From JBOGNO01 sp050747245 (GTDB lineage: Bacteria; Acidobacteriota; Terriglobia; Acidiferrales; UBA7541): a stretch of 64,000 bases of DNA. Shown here piece by piece: positions 10,001 to 18,699 of the stretch. Position numbers and translations under genes: made by a program. Location: NCBI GenBank assembly GCA_050747245.1, contig JBOGNO010000001.1, positions 248,001-312,000 on the forward strand, written 5' to 3'. The notes under the pieces are model-generated. The model was not told where the DNA came from and did not search any database. It saw only the letters and a program-made list of their open reading frames with translations. Positions within the stretch are counted from its first letter, which is position 1. Each line of letters opens with the position of its first letter.

Positions 10001-10261
10001 CACGAGAGCTTGCAGCAGAATTTGCAGGAGGCCGATCTGGCCGATCCCGGCGTGCTCAATCGCATTATCTGGTTCTCCGTGCGCTCCGGCAGCGAAGCAT
10101 ACCCCGCCGCCGCTCGCCTGCCAGTCTTCGACGCGCTGCGCACCGGAAACGCGGAAGAGGCGGACGAGCAAGAACTGGCCGAGGAAATCGCGCGCAGGGT
10201 GAAGGGGCTACTGGCTTCGCGCCGCCACGCGGTTCGGGCCGCGCAACCGCAGCCAGAGTGA
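7073..10261 (+). CDS. Bifunctional YncE-like beta-propeller / alkaline phosphatase-like (phosphoesterase) protein
   Basis: The start is the ATG at 7073, with GGAGG at 7061-7065; this gives 1062 residues and a signal peptide (MFRHGSRIYFVLGLAILAG). An in-frame ORF extends 38 codons further but has no such site. Residues of roughly 60-470 contain YVTN/YncE-type propeller repeats (LSADGDTLYTAND, SRTRLYVANSDADSVSVID, LSADGATLYVANAHSN). From about residue 528 a phosphoesterase domain begins (VIYIIRENRTYDQVFGD); it includes SPDGHNWTD and a late metal-site region EDDAQNGPDHVDGHR. The two-domain form is common in Acidobacteriota. It is probably periplasmic or secreted; the natural substrate is unknown. 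It is preceded by 200 bp without genes. Confidence 0.87.
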   Translation: MFRHGSRIYFVLGLAILAGAMVALPLASQQSGSADATASEGRPISPAGTLIMDATTGEPAVGSLPVAFVRSPDHAASDGGGRYLVSINSGFGIQFSAGTNIGQESVSVIDLNAQPAPRVVQNVYFPTPQSAQVGAAFSPQAEHDGSYILYVSGGYENKIWAFNFRPGVPQPITPPSNGPDTKITAPYISVHGFATQSASPRLQGEQEPVYPLGIALSADGDTLYTANDLGDSLGIIRNLRGERRLQRVDLSDGQPGHYVYPYGVEAWAPADARETQKLYVSCWATASVAVVDAVHPEKPVAFVQVEHHPTAMIVNASRTRLYVANSDADSVSVIDTASDRVVETISVRLMEKALPGGSPEGLALSADGATLYVANAHSNAVAVVGLSPAAQGSGEAKHARAGEKESGGQGERSAVRGFIPTGQYPSAVAVANGNLIVGNGKGSGFEKSSLIANNSGRAPNTASDRFPAGTGYNGQGGEYDVALIAGTFSAIAEPDAHTLAAYTNQVLRNDGLLGAPDVKLFNGSSPIHHVIYIIRENRTYDQVFGDVTKAGNGEAADGDASLAIFGGGEAARRPGGPLQNITPNAHALAQRFGLLDRFFVNSEASPDGHNWTDAAFSSDYVDKAYRWNYSRRGRQYDFEGSNREPEIWPRRGEPSFLPVPVKPEDLAHLIQRYVPYLNGARDVGEPETLYLWDDAARAGISYRTSGERVVSISQAEVDSFNANRERQYPDTTPTVVEFPLKKTLEGHSSATHRAFDLYTPDSMTTDSYRAWKESSGSADPLISAENSDARFRGYSRISTWLTEFRGYVDARQKGQGDPFPALNIVYLPNDHTNGMRPRMPTPQFYVAENDYALGLLVQQVSASPHWKDTAILVVEDDAQNGPDHVDGHRSPALVISAYNRPGALVHEYHSTVSLVRTMEVLLGMPPMNQLDAAASPIDIFQAKPDLAPYKALLPDVAVQNLTTPASTRDAETARWMHESLQQNLQEADLADPGVLNRIIWFSVRSGSEAYPAAARLPVFDALRTGNAEEADEQELAEEIARRVKGLLASRRHAVRAAQPQPE

Positions 10262-10373
10262 CCTGAGTTTGACATGAGAGGGCGGCAGGCATATGGTTTT
10301 GCGCAATGATGAAGTTGAAATCGGAAATCCCGAGTAAGATTCAGGCGCGGTAATTCTCTGCTAAGGTGGGTGC

Positions 10374-12203
10374 ATGTCCAGCCCGCAGGATGAGATAGAC
10401 GCGTTAAGAGCGCAGATTGCCGCGCTCACCGCACGGGTCTATCAACTGGAGCAAAAGGCCGGCGTTGCGGCAGAAGTACGCCAGCCGGTGGTTCCACAGG
10501 CTCCCCCGCAAGCAACCGCTCCTAGTCCGCGGCCGTCCGGTCAAATGCCACCGCCGCAGCCGCCGATGCTGCCTTCGACTCCATCAAGCGCCAATGCAGG
10601 AATTGAAAAACGAATTGGACAGTATTGGCTCAACCGCATCGGCATTGTCGCCATCCTGATAGGTGTCTCCTATTTCCTGAAATATGCCTTCGAGAACAAT
10701 TGGATCGGCCCCGCCGGGCGAGTTGCTATCGGATTGCTTGCCGGAATCGGATTGCTCGTCTGGAGCGAGCGGTTCCGCAGCCGCGGCTATCAATTTTTCT
10801 CCTATTCATTGAAAGCGATCGGCATAGGCACGCTTTATTTGTCGCTGTGGGGCGCCTTTCAGGTTTATCACCTGATCCCCGCTGCGGCCGCGTTTTTGGC
10901 CATGGTGATCGTAACCGGCGCGACTATCACGCTGGCATTGACACAGAACGCGGAACTGCTAGCCACGTTTGCGCTGGCGGGCGGCTTCGCCACTCCGGTG
11001 CTGCTCTCCACCGGAGAGAACCACGAGGTAGTGTTGTTCAGCTACGTCGCGCTGCTGGACTTGGCCATCCTGGCTACGGCCATCGCCAGGCCCTGGCGGC
11101 GCCTGTTGTGGGGGAGCGTTGCCGGAACGATTATTCTCTATGCGGGTTGGTTCAGCGACTATTACACGCAGGAACAGCGTCCGCTGACTATTTTCTTTGC
11201 AGCATTGTTTGCCGCCATCTTCGCGTCGATTCCACTACTCACGCCACACGACCGCTCCAAGCGCTTCGCCGGGCCTTCGATTACGCTCACCGTGCTTCCG
11301 CTGTTGAGCGCTGGGGCCTTCTTCCTGGCCCTATGGACCATGTACGAGCCAGAGACGGCCACGCTGACCTGGTATGCGCTGGCGCTAGCGGCGGTGTATC
11401 TCGGAATAGCGAGATCATTCGGACGGCGATTTCCAGATCGCGACACAAAATTCATTGCGCTGCTCCACGTGGCCATCGCGGTGGCGTTCATCACCATCGC
11501 CATTCCGTTGAAGCTGGATGGTCATTGGATCACCATCGGGTGGTTGATTGAGTCCGCTGTGCTGCTGTGGGTCGGCGTGAGGACGCAGTCCAAATTCCTG
11601 CGCTATCTGGCAATCGCCGCCCTTACGCTGGGAATTTTTCGATTGCTGATGCTCGACAACTATCAGACGGAAACTCTCGTGTTCAACGCGCGATTTGCAA
11701 CTTATTTGGTTGCGATAGCAGTTCTGGGCGGAATCGTGATTTTCGGCAAGACGTACGCTTCGAAAGAGGAAATGCCATTCCTCGATGTGGCCCTAGTCCT
11801 TCTGAATTTGCTGGCCCTGATCGCATTGACCCGCGAAGCCTCGGATTATTTCGATCGGCAATTAGTGGCTTCCCATCTCGGAAGACTGGGATTTGCCGGC
11901 GGCGCGCAACTGCGGATCGCGCGCGATTTCAGCTACTCAGCGATCTGGCTGATTTATGGCGCGGGCCTGATGGCGTGGGGATTCTGGAAGAGATCGGCAT
12001 TTACTCGCTGGCAAGCGCTCGTGCTGATAGCGGTAACGATCGTGAAGGTATTTCTCTACGACACTTCGCAGCTCCAGCAGGGCTATCGAATTCTAAGTTT
12101 CGTCGCCCTCGGAGCAGTCTTGCTGGCGATATCTTTCATCTATCAGCGCGACTGGCTGAAACTTTCGTCATCTTCCGCGAAAAAAAGTGCGGACGGCCAT
12201 TGA
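10374..12203 (+). CDS. DUF2339 family polytopic membrane protein
   Basis: A 609-residue protein. It begins with a short coiled coil (DEIDALRAQIAALTARVYQLEQKA), then a Pro/Gln-rich linker to about residue 80, then many closely packed hydrophobic helices (roughly 15 or more). The motif IGQYWLNRIGIVAILIGVSYFLKYAFEN, read across residues of about 80-108, is characteristic of DUF2339. The biochemical role of the family is unknown. Its TGA overlaps the ATG of the DUF3999 gene (TGATG), so the two are translationally coupled; the same pairing occurs in other bacteria. The ATG start is preceded by AAGGTGG. Confidence 0.85.
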   Translation: MSSPQDEIDALRAQIAALTARVYQLEQKAGVAAEVRQPVVPQAPPQATAPSPRPSGQMPPPQPPMLPSTPSSANAGIEKRIGQYWLNRIGIVAILIGVSYFLKYAFENNWIGPAGRVAIGLLAGIGLLVWSERFRSRGYQFFSYSLKAIGIGTLYLSLWGAFQVYHLIPAAAAFLAMVIVTGATITLALTQNAELLATFALAGGFATPVLLSTGENHEVVLFSYVALLDLAILATAIARPWRRLLWGSVAGTIILYAGWFSDYYTQEQRPLTIFFAALFAAIFASIPLLTPHDRSKRFAGPSITLTVLPLLSAGAFFLALWTMYEPETATLTWYALALAAVYLGIARSFGRRFPDRDTKFIALLHVAIAVAFITIAIPLKLDGHWITIGWLIESAVLLWVGVRTQSKFLRYLAIAALTLGIFRLLMLDNYQTETLVFNARFATYLVAIAVLGGIVIFGKTYASKEEMPFLDVALVLLNLLALIALTREASDYFDRQLVASHLGRLGFAGGAQLRIARDFSYSAIWLIYGAGLMAWGFWKRSAFTRWQALVLIAVTIVKVFLYDTSQLQQGYRILSFVALGAVLLAISFIYQRDWLKLSSSSAKKSADGH

Positions 12204-13423
12204 TGAATAAAACTTTGGGATTGCTGGCGGCGCTTCTGATGGCCGGCGCTTCCATTCCTTATTTCAAATACCAGAGGCAGGTGCAGACGCCGGGTTCCGG
12301 CGGACAGGTATATATCGTTGTTGACGAAACCGTCTGGGAGCATGCCCGCCCGGATTTGGGCGATGTGAGATTGTTTTCGACGGGGGAGGAAGTTCCCTAC
12401 GCCTTGCAGATCGAGTCGGGCGGCTCAGAAACAGAACGCAAAGAATTCCGCGTTTTGCAACCCGCGACGGTCGGAGGAAAAACACAATTTCTGCTGGATA
12501 TGTCCGGCGTCGCTGAATATGACCGCGTAGAATTGGGGCTGGCGACGAAAAACTACGTTGCGCATGCCCGCGTCGAAGGCCAGGACGATCCACACGGCGG
12601 CGCTTGGGCCGCCCTCGGCACTACCACTCTCTATGATTTGTCGGAAGAAAAACTGGGGCACAACAGCACGCTGCAGATCCCACTGGCCACCTACAAATTT
12701 CTGCGTGTAACCATCGATCGCGCCGTGAAGCCCTCCGATGTGCGCAGCGGGACGGCGGGGATCACCCGAGCCAGCAAGGCCGTGTGGCGAACCATCAACA
12801 CCGGTCCCGCCCAAACCCAGCAAGGCCAAGGGCAGCTGGAAAAAGACACCCTCGTCACGTTCTCCCTTCCGGAAAATGTTCCGGTGGAGCGCCTTGTCCT
12901 TGAAATCGACGCGACACAGCCCAATTTCCAGCGCGAAATAGAACTTCAGGGCGACAATGGCCAACATCTTGGGACTGGCGAGGTCCGCCGCATTCACATG
13001 GTGCGCAACGGGCAAAAGATCGACGTGGAAGAAACTTCCGTCGAAATTGGCGCGGCTGACCAGCGAACACTGAACGCCCTCATTCAAAACGGAGATGACC
13101 AGCCGCTGAAAATCACGGGAGCAAAGCTGCAACAGTACGAGCGGCGAATTTACTTCGATTTCGCGCCAGGTGCGGAGTATACGCTCTACTCCGGAGATAA
13201 AGCTCTCAACGCTCCCGTTTACGATTACGCCAAAATTTTCCAGAGGGATGCCGCCGCGAGCCAAACTGCTTTGGGCAGCGAAGAATTGAATGCCGCATAT
13301 ACAGGGCGTCCCGACGAAAGACCTTGGTCGGAACGCCATCCGGCCTTGCTGTGGGCGGCGATCCTTGCGGCGGTGCTCGTCCTGGGCGCCATCGCACTGA
13401 ACTCCATGCGGAAAGCGAATTGA
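12203..13423 (+). CDS. DUF3999 family exported protein with C-terminal anchor
   Basis: The ATG at 12203 overlaps the DUF2339 stop, giving 406 residues. It has an N-terminal signal (MNKTLGLLAALLMAGAS), a beta-rich periplasmic body, and one C-terminal membrane helix (LLWAAILAAVLVLGAIAL). The opening reads 'YIVVDETVWEHARPDLGDVRLF', the style of DUF3999 proteins in which the body carries discoidin-like beta-sandwich folds. The in-frame ORF extends 212 codons upstream but that part lies inside the DUF2339 gene in another frame and is not protein-like. The partner gene suggests both form one envelope complex; the function is unknown. Confidence 0.83.
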   Translation: MNKTLGLLAALLMAGASIPYFKYQRQVQTPGSGGQVYIVVDETVWEHARPDLGDVRLFSTGEEVPYALQIESGGSETERKEFRVLQPATVGGKTQFLLDMSGVAEYDRVELGLATKNYVAHARVEGQDDPHGGAWAALGTTTLYDLSEEKLGHNSTLQIPLATYKFLRVTIDRAVKPSDVRSGTAGITRASKAVWRTINTGPAQTQQGQGQLEKDTLVTFSLPENVPVERLVLEIDATQPNFQREIELQGDNGQHLGTGEVRRIHMVRNGQKIDVEETSVEIGAADQRTLNALIQNGDDQPLKITGAKLQQYERRIYFDFAPGAEYTLYSGDKALNAPVYDYAKIFQRDAAASQTALGSEELNAAYTGRPDERPWSERHPALLWAAILAAVLVLGAIALNSMRKAN

Positions 13424-13598
13424 GCTCCCTACCGCAGCGCGCGAAAGCCTCGAATCGTCGCGTCACGCGGCAAATGTGGATGAGTGGAAGGCAAACCTCA
13501 ACGGTAAGCTCACAGAAATGAAAGCGTGAGCGATAGTCGTTGATACGCAAACCTTGACAATCAGTGGGTGGCTCGCACCCAACTATTCAGGCGACTCG

Positions 13599-13829
13599 CT
13601 ACGCACTCGCAGCTTTCGTCTTGTTCCCGTGGTGCTCGACGTGAAGCTTGGCTGCCTCGGTGGCGTGGTGAGTCGCATGGTGATGATGGCCTTGAGCTGT
13701 GTGTGCGTGATGGGCGGCCGCTTCATGGTCGCCCGCTTCGTGGTGTTTGGCGGCTTCGCGATGATGTCGCGCCGCGTGCTCGTGATGTTCTGCTGCTTTG
13801 CGATGATGCTCTGCTGCCTGCTTTGACAT
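13599..13829 (-). CDS. Small His/Ala-rich heptad-repeat protein
   Basis: A 76-residue protein starting at the ATG at 13829, with GGGAGG just upstream. It is made of A-x-H-H-type repeats (QAAEHHRKAAEHHEHAARHH and similar) with more than 20 histidines, so it should form a long amphipathic helix with a histidine face. Similar short His/Ala proteins occur as conserved hypotheticals in soil bacteria. Metal binding or stress buffering is plausible but unproven. It has no signal peptide and is monocistronic. Confidence 0.7.
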   Translation of the reverse strand: MSKQAAEHHRKAAEHHEHAARHHREAAKHHEAGDHEAAAHHAHTAQGHHHHATHHATEAAKLHVEHHGNKTKAASA

Positions 13830-14085
13830 GGTTCCTCCCGTGAAAATCAACCGCAACAACGCCAGAAAGCTAGCGAGCTTTTGTTAGAAACTGGTGAACA
13901 GACGATGAACTCCCTGTGGCAACCTTGAGCCTGATGTGAATGGCAAGACGCTGGGCGTCAATAGCTTCGCCAGACTCAAAGGCACCGGGGGCGGGCGGAG
14001 ATTGACGAACCAGGGAGAGTGACTTAGATTCTCGCGCCAAGGGATGAGTGGCTTCAGGAAGGGGCAATTTCCCGGGAGGTGTGGA

Positions 14086-15444
14086 ATGGCGACCCAGGGG
14101 CACGGCGGAGAAATCCAGGAAGGGCCGCGGAGAGAGACCGACAAGCAAGTTCTGGTGCCTACGCCAGACTGGCGCCTGGGAACGCGCATGGCTTTCCGGT
14201 TTTGTTTCGTATATTTCGGCGTGTACATCTTGATTACACAGATGCTGCAGAGTCTGCTGGCGATACCGGACCTGGATAATGCTCCCCAGCTCGACTGGCT
14301 CTGGCCGCTGAGGCAAATCATCTCGTGGGTTGCGGTGCATGTCTTTCATGTCCACTCGGCGCTGGTTATCACCGGGAGCGGCAGCGGAGACAAGACGTAC
14401 GATTGGGTAGAGGCATTTTGCCTGCTGGTCCTGGCTGTGGGGGCGACGGGGATTTGGTCAGCGCTCGACAGCAAACGGAAAAACTACGTAGCGCTGCACA
14501 AATGGTTCCGCGTGTTCGTGCGATTCGCGCTGGGGTCGACGATGTTTTCGTACGGATTTGTGAAGATCATCCCATTGCAGATGCCGTTCCCGTTTCTGAC
14601 GCGATTGCTCGAGCCATTCGGCAATTTTTCGCCGATGGGGGTGCTGTGGACTTCGATAGGCGCATCGCCGGGCTACGAAATGTTTGCAGGCTGCGCGGAG
14701 ATCCTGGGCGGATTGCTAGTGCTCATCCCGCGGACCACGACGCTGGGAGCGCTCATTTGCCTGGCTGATGCCACGCAAGTGCTCGCGCTGAACATGACGT
14801 ACGACGTTCCGGTGAAGTTGTTTTCCTTCCATCTCGTTTTGCTGGCGCTCATCCTGCTCGCTCCGGACGCGCGGAGACTTGCGAACTTTTTGCTGCGGGA
14901 CGAGGCCACGGGGCCTTCGACGCAGCCACCGCTCTTTCGCGGGCGGCGTGGAAATCGCATTGCGTTGGCCGTCCAGATCCTATTTACGATGTATCTGGTG
15001 GTGATGAATCTCTATGGCGCGCGACTCGCGTGGAAGGAGTTCGGCGGCGGAGCGCCAAAGTCCGCGCTCTATGGGATCTGGGACGTGGAGCAGCTCTCCA
15101 TTGACGGCCAGATCCGCTCGCCGCTGCTGACAGACTACGACCGCTGGCGGCGCGTGATCTTCGACTTTCCGACATTCGTGACGATCCAGCGCATGGACGA
15201 ATCGTTTTTTGGGTACGCCACGGAAATCGACGTTAAGGATGGAACGATCAGCCTTACCAAAGGCGGGGACAAGACCTGGAAGGGGAAGTTGACATTTCAG
15301 CGTCCGGCGCAGGATCAACTTATCCTCGAAGGCGTCGCGGGCGAGCACAAGATCCACGCTCAGCTGCGTTTGATGGGCCGTAATAAATTCCTGCTTCTGA
15401 GCCGCGGGTTTCACTGGATTGAGGAATATCCCTTCAACCGTTAA
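14086..15444 (+). CDS. DoxX-like integral membrane protein with C-terminal soluble domain
   Basis: The ATG at 14086 with GGGAGG at 14074-14079 is preferred over the ATG at 14044, giving 452 residues. About eight hydrophobic helices cover residues 25-320; the segment YGFVKIIPLQMPFP followed by YEMFAGCAEILGGLLVLIPRTTTLGAL is DoxX/SURF4-like. The last ~110 residues are soluble and beta-rich (YGIWDVEQLSIDGQ). Proteins of this build are annotated as DoxX family with unknown biochemical role. No operon partner: the next gene is convergent, 72 bp away. Confidence 0.7.
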   Translation: MATQGHGGEIQEGPRRETDKQVLVPTPDWRLGTRMAFRFCFVYFGVYILITQMLQSLLAIPDLDNAPQLDWLWPLRQIISWVAVHVFHVHSALVITGSGSGDKTYDWVEAFCLLVLAVGATGIWSALDSKRKNYVALHKWFRVFVRFALGSTMFSYGFVKIIPLQMPFPFLTRLLEPFGNFSPMGVLWTSIGASPGYEMFAGCAEILGGLLVLIPRTTTLGALICLADATQVLALNMTYDVPVKLFSFHLVLLALILLAPDARRLANFLLRDEATGPSTQPPLFRGRRGNRIALAVQILFTMYLVVMNLYGARLAWKEFGGGAPKSALYGIWDVEQLSIDGQIRSPLLTDYDRWRRVIFDFPTFVTIQRMDESFFGYATEIDVKDGTISLTKGGDKTWKGKLTFQRPAQDQLILEGVAGEHKIHAQLRLMGRNKFLLLSRGFHWIEEYPFNR

Positions 15445-15516
15445 AACGCGTTAGCACGCGAAGGTGTGACGCGTGGCTCGCGGGGGATTTCAGAAAGGTA
15501 GAAAGCCGGGTTCAGG

Positions 15517-16701
15517 CTATTTGTCGGCGGGAGCGCTTGTGAAAACTTCAGAGTTCGCGGAGCGCTCGAAGGACGAAGAGCTCGGGAGATGTGAAGTATC
15601 CGCGGTGTTGTGTCGCCTGCGCCAAAAGGGCTGATCGCTCCAACGTTTTTCCATCCTGTAATAAGCCGCGCGCAACTGAAGGTAGTGAGCGAAGTGGTAG
15701 GAGACACGCTCGGCATAGGCTGGCGCAAGTACTCCAGACCCGGTTAAGACATTGTGGGCGACGCGGCCGGCCTCGATTCCCGACAGCAATGCGTAGCCGA
15801 TTCCCATGGACGCGAGCGGGTCAAAGGAGACCGCTGCATCACCGGCGGCGATCCAGCCCGGGCCGACCACGGGCCTCAGCCTTCCGGTGTAAGCCGCGTG
15901 AAGGCTGAGAGAATTGCAGAGTCTGCCGCCCTGCAATCGCTGACAGGTGTGGAGGGTCGAAGCAAGATTTCGATTCCAAGAGTCCAAATCCCGGTAACGG
16001 TAACGCCGCGCAAGGTCCGCATCGGTCATGAAGACAGCAAGCATCTGGCTCCTCGACAACTGCGCAGTGTACCACCAGCCGGAGGGAACCGCCTCGACCA
16101 GCGTGAATCCGCTGTGGGCTCCGGGGTTGAAAGAATGGTATAAGCCGGAGATGCCGATCAAGCGGTCGTGGGATTCGAATTTTGCAGATTGGCCGCGGGC
16201 GATTACGGCGCGCTTTCCGGTGGCGTCAATCACAAAGCGGGCTTTGATTGCGATGCGGCGCTTGCCGGCTCCTTGGCGGATGAGCAGACGCCAAGCGCCC
16301 TTCGCGCTGCGCCTGATTTCGGCAACGGTTAACTGGGTCAACAAAAGACCGCCGCGCTGGCACACCAGGTTTGCCAAGGTCTGGTCAAATCGCCGTCTAT
16401 CTACATGCCAGCCAGGGCCTCTGCCGGTGAAGAGGAAATCCTGAAGACGAAGGTCTGGACTTCCCCATGCCGCAGCCACGCCCTCGGCTGGACGAGGCTC
16501 GGTCGTTGTCAGGGCTTCCTCGGCGCCGAGATACCGGAGCAAGTCAGCTGCGCTGGGTGAAAGGCACTCGCCAATTCGAAAGGATGCATAAGCAGAGCGC
16601 TCGAGTAGCGCCACGCGAAGCGAGGAGTACTTGAGGAGCGTCAGGGCCGCTGCGGTGCCCGCGGGGCCTCCGCCCACGATGGCCACATCAACGTCGCGCA
16701 C
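15517..16701 (-). CDS. lodB: LodB/GoxB-like FAD-dependent oxidoreductase (CTQ maturation partner)
   Basis: A 394-residue flavoprotein with N-terminal Rossmann motif VAIVGGGPAGTAAAL, a tryptophan-halogenase/geranylgeranyl-reductase-like fold (ERSAYASFRIGECLSPSA), and second FAD motif GWIAAGDAAVSFDPLASMGIG. The GTG start abuts the TGA of the upstream LodA-like gene (TGAGTG), so the two are translationally coupled. In characterised lysine and glycine oxidases, LodB or GoxB is the flavoenzyme required to form the cysteine-tryptophylquinone of its LodA/GoxA partner, which fits this arrangement. Assignment rests on fold plus neighbour. Without the neighbour it would be called a generic FAD-dependent oxidoreductase. 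Confidence 0.78.
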   Translation of the reverse strand: MRDVDVAIVGGGPAGTAAALTLLKYSSLRVALLERSAYASFRIGECLSPSAADLLRYLGAEEALTTTEPRPAEGVAAAWGSPDLRLQDFLFTGRGPGWHVDRRRFDQTLANLVCQRGGLLLTQLTVAEIRRSAKGAWRLLIRQGAGKRRIAIKARFVIDATGKRAVIARGQSAKFESHDRLIGISGLYHSFNPGAHSGFTLVEAVPSGWWYTAQLSRSQMLAVFMTDADLARRYRYRDLDSWNRNLASTLHTCQRLQGGRLCNSLSLHAAYTGRLRPVVGPGWIAAGDAAVSFDPLASMGIGYALLSGIEAGRVAHNVLTGSGVLAPAYAERVSYHFAHYLQLRAAYYRMEKRWSDQPFWRRRHNTADTSHLPSSSSFERSANSEVFTSAPADK

Positions 16702-18699
16702 TCACGTTCCCCGGAAAGTACCGGCCTGGAGACGTCTGGGCTTTTTACGGACATTGCGATTCTTCATGAACCAGACGGGCATGAAGGTGGTGTCGGTGGC
16801 GAAGTTGGCGTTTGAGGGATCGCCTACCGCAACACTGCCCACGATGAATTCATCATGCTTGCGCGAGGTCTCGACGAAGTAGGGATACTGGGCGCGGTCC
16901 GGGCCATGGTTTTGGTTGAGGATAAAACCCAAATAGCTCCAGCCGATAATCATATCCGTGTAATTGTTAATCCCCCGCGAGAAATTGACTTGGATGCCGG
17001 CATCAATTCCCGCCAGCCGTTGCTCATCGATTGTCATCGCGCCGCTGATGACCTGCACGGGGCTCTGCGGCGGCCACCAGTAGACAAAGTAGGTTGGCGG
17101 CACGGGCAGAAATTGTTCGTTCACACAAACGTCGGGATCAACGAAATTCACGTGCTGGACCGTGCACCAGGAGAAGTCCGCTTGCCAGGGAATGGACATG
17201 CGCTTGGTAAGGTCGCCGGGTTCGCAGCCTTCGCCGGAGACCGTCTCGTCGTATTCATTCGCGCTGAGGCCGCACTCGATGTAATGGGATTCGTCCTTGA
17301 ACCGCGGCTTGATGCGGTAGGACCCTTCATAGATGACAGGGTTGCGCGTGTTCCAGGTGACTTCGATGCCCGGACCCATGGGATCGCCCACGCAGTTCCC
17401 AACGCTCGAGCGATCGAGGGGGTGCACGCCCGCGGGCCCTGCAGGAGGGGCGTCCGTCGTGAATGTGCCGCACGCCCACTGTGACATGAGGAAATACTGG
17501 GTTTCCGTCAAAGCCATGAACTTATCGATGTTGACGTTCATGAATGAATTGGTGGCGGAATTCAGCGGCAGGAGGGGTACACCGTTATCACTCATCAGGG
17601 TCTGGATCTCGTTTCCCTGGCCGAAGGGGCGCCGGAAGTAGCGAAAAACATTTTCGCGGTTCGGCCGGTTCCGCTCGGAGCGGTCGGCGAGATCGAAACG
17701 CGGGGCCGCGAGGCGAACCATTGAAGGTACATTAGCGACCCAAATGTAACCCGCGATACGGTCAAAAATGGGAGCAATATCACGCTCGAAATTGGCTGGG
17801 TAATTCGGATTCCAGCCTTTGGTGGGGTCATACAATTCAGGAACAAGTGCTTGGGAGCGCACACCAAGGTCAAACATGATGTCGTCCAAAGTAATGATGT
17901 TGACGAGTTCCGGGGCAAATTTGGGAGCGGCAACGATGACCCAGGCGTTCAATAAGACGGCCGTTTGATCCTGAAGGACGACCTTACAGGTCACCTGTCC
18001 GTCGGAGACGTCGTCGTACCACCCAGCACCCTCAAAGAGTCCGACGATGTTGTTCTGTCCGGAAGCGTGACCGAATCCGCCGAGGACGACGAGGCGTCCT
18101 TGATCGTCGGTCCTGACTTCGCCGAGCGCATCGATGGGAAGAGGGGGCTGGCGCTCCGGAAATGATGCGTGAGGATAATCGGCAGGAATGTTGTAACGCG
18201 AGATGTCCATGTTCTGTTTGCGGCCGCTCACCCTGCGCGGGCCCGGATCAATGATTAGCTTTTGGCGCGCTTCGGGGCCCTTAACGTCCGGATTGCGAAG
18301 TCCGATACCCTGGTCCTTATACGTGTTGCGAGGAAACATTACATCTCCGACAAACACGCGGAAGGGATACCAGCAGGCTTTCTTGTTGGCGAGATGAACG
18401 GTCCACTCGATTGCACGCACCTTAGGATCGTCGAGTGTCAGTTCACGCCCCGGGTCCGAGGGATTCGAATCGTCAAACACGAAAAGGCGGAAGCGCGCGC
18501 CTTGCCGCCGGACATAGCCGTCACCATCTCTGAAACTCTCGACGTTTTTCGGCGCGTTATTCGCAAGGAGGGCATTTCCACATTCGTCGCATTCGATAGG
18601 AAGGCCGCCGATCGTATCCGGCGCCAAGTAAAAACTGTTGGGGCTGTTTCCCACCCGCGCCACGCCGATGGAAGGGTGAATCGCGTAATGTAAGGCCAT
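16702..18699 (-). CDS. lodA: LodA/GoxA-like CTQ-dependent amino-acid oxidase
   Basis: A 665-residue protein opening with the family hallmark HPSIGVARVGNSP. Characterised members (L-lysine 6-oxidase, glycine oxidase) deaminate amino acids with O2, releasing H2O2, using a cofactor built from a Cys and a Trp of their own chain. Candidates here are Cys436 (NCVGDPMGPGIE) and Trp505 (PWQADF), 69 residues apart; the pair in LodA is 65 apart. The WAxGxF segment (QWACGTF) lies just before. There is no signal peptide, as in LodA. The ATG start has GGAGG ten bases upstream. Its substrate cannot be predicted. It diverges from the RiPP-like operon across 335 bp. Confidence 0.85.
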   Translation of the reverse strand: MALHYAIHPSIGVARVGNSPNSFYLAPDTIGGLPIECDECGNALLANNAPKNVESFRDGDGYVRRQGARFRLFVFDDSNPSDPGRELTLDDPKVRAIEWTVHLANKKACWYPFRVFVGDVMFPRNTYKDQGIGLRNPDVKGPEARQKLIIDPGPRRVSGRKQNMDISRYNIPADYPHASFPERQPPLPIDALGEVRTDDQGRLVVLGGFGHASGQNNIVGLFEGAGWYDDVSDGQVTCKVVLQDQTAVLLNAWVIVAAPKFAPELVNIITLDDIMFDLGVRSQALVPELYDPTKGWNPNYPANFERDIAPIFDRIAGYIWVANVPSMVRLAAPRFDLADRSERNRPNRENVFRYFRRPFGQGNEIQTLMSDNGVPLLPLNSATNSFMNVNIDKFMALTETQYFLMSQWACGTFTTDAPPAGPAGVHPLDRSSVGNCVGDPMGPGIEVTWNTRNPVIYEGSYRIKPRFKDESHYIECGLSANEYDETVSGEGCEPGDLTKRMSIPWQADFSWCTVQHVNFVDPDVCVNEQFLPVPPTYFVYWWPPQSPVQVISGAMTIDEQRLAGIDAGIQVNFSRGINNYTDMIIGWSYLGFILNQNHGPDRAQYPYFVETSRKHDEFIVGSVAVGDPSNANFATDTTFMPVWFMKNRNVRKKPRRLQAGTFRGT

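Noticed and set aside
8519..10171. 550-codon antisense reading frame under the propeller/phosphatase gene
   Set aside because: Composition is Arg/His-rich and typical of the shadow frame of a GC-rich gene; the plus-strand protein has clear domains.
13870..14355. 161-codon minus-strand reading frame overlapping the DoxX-like gene
   Set aside because: The overlap covers the start of a well-supported plus-strand gene and the frame has no domain or ribosome-binding site.
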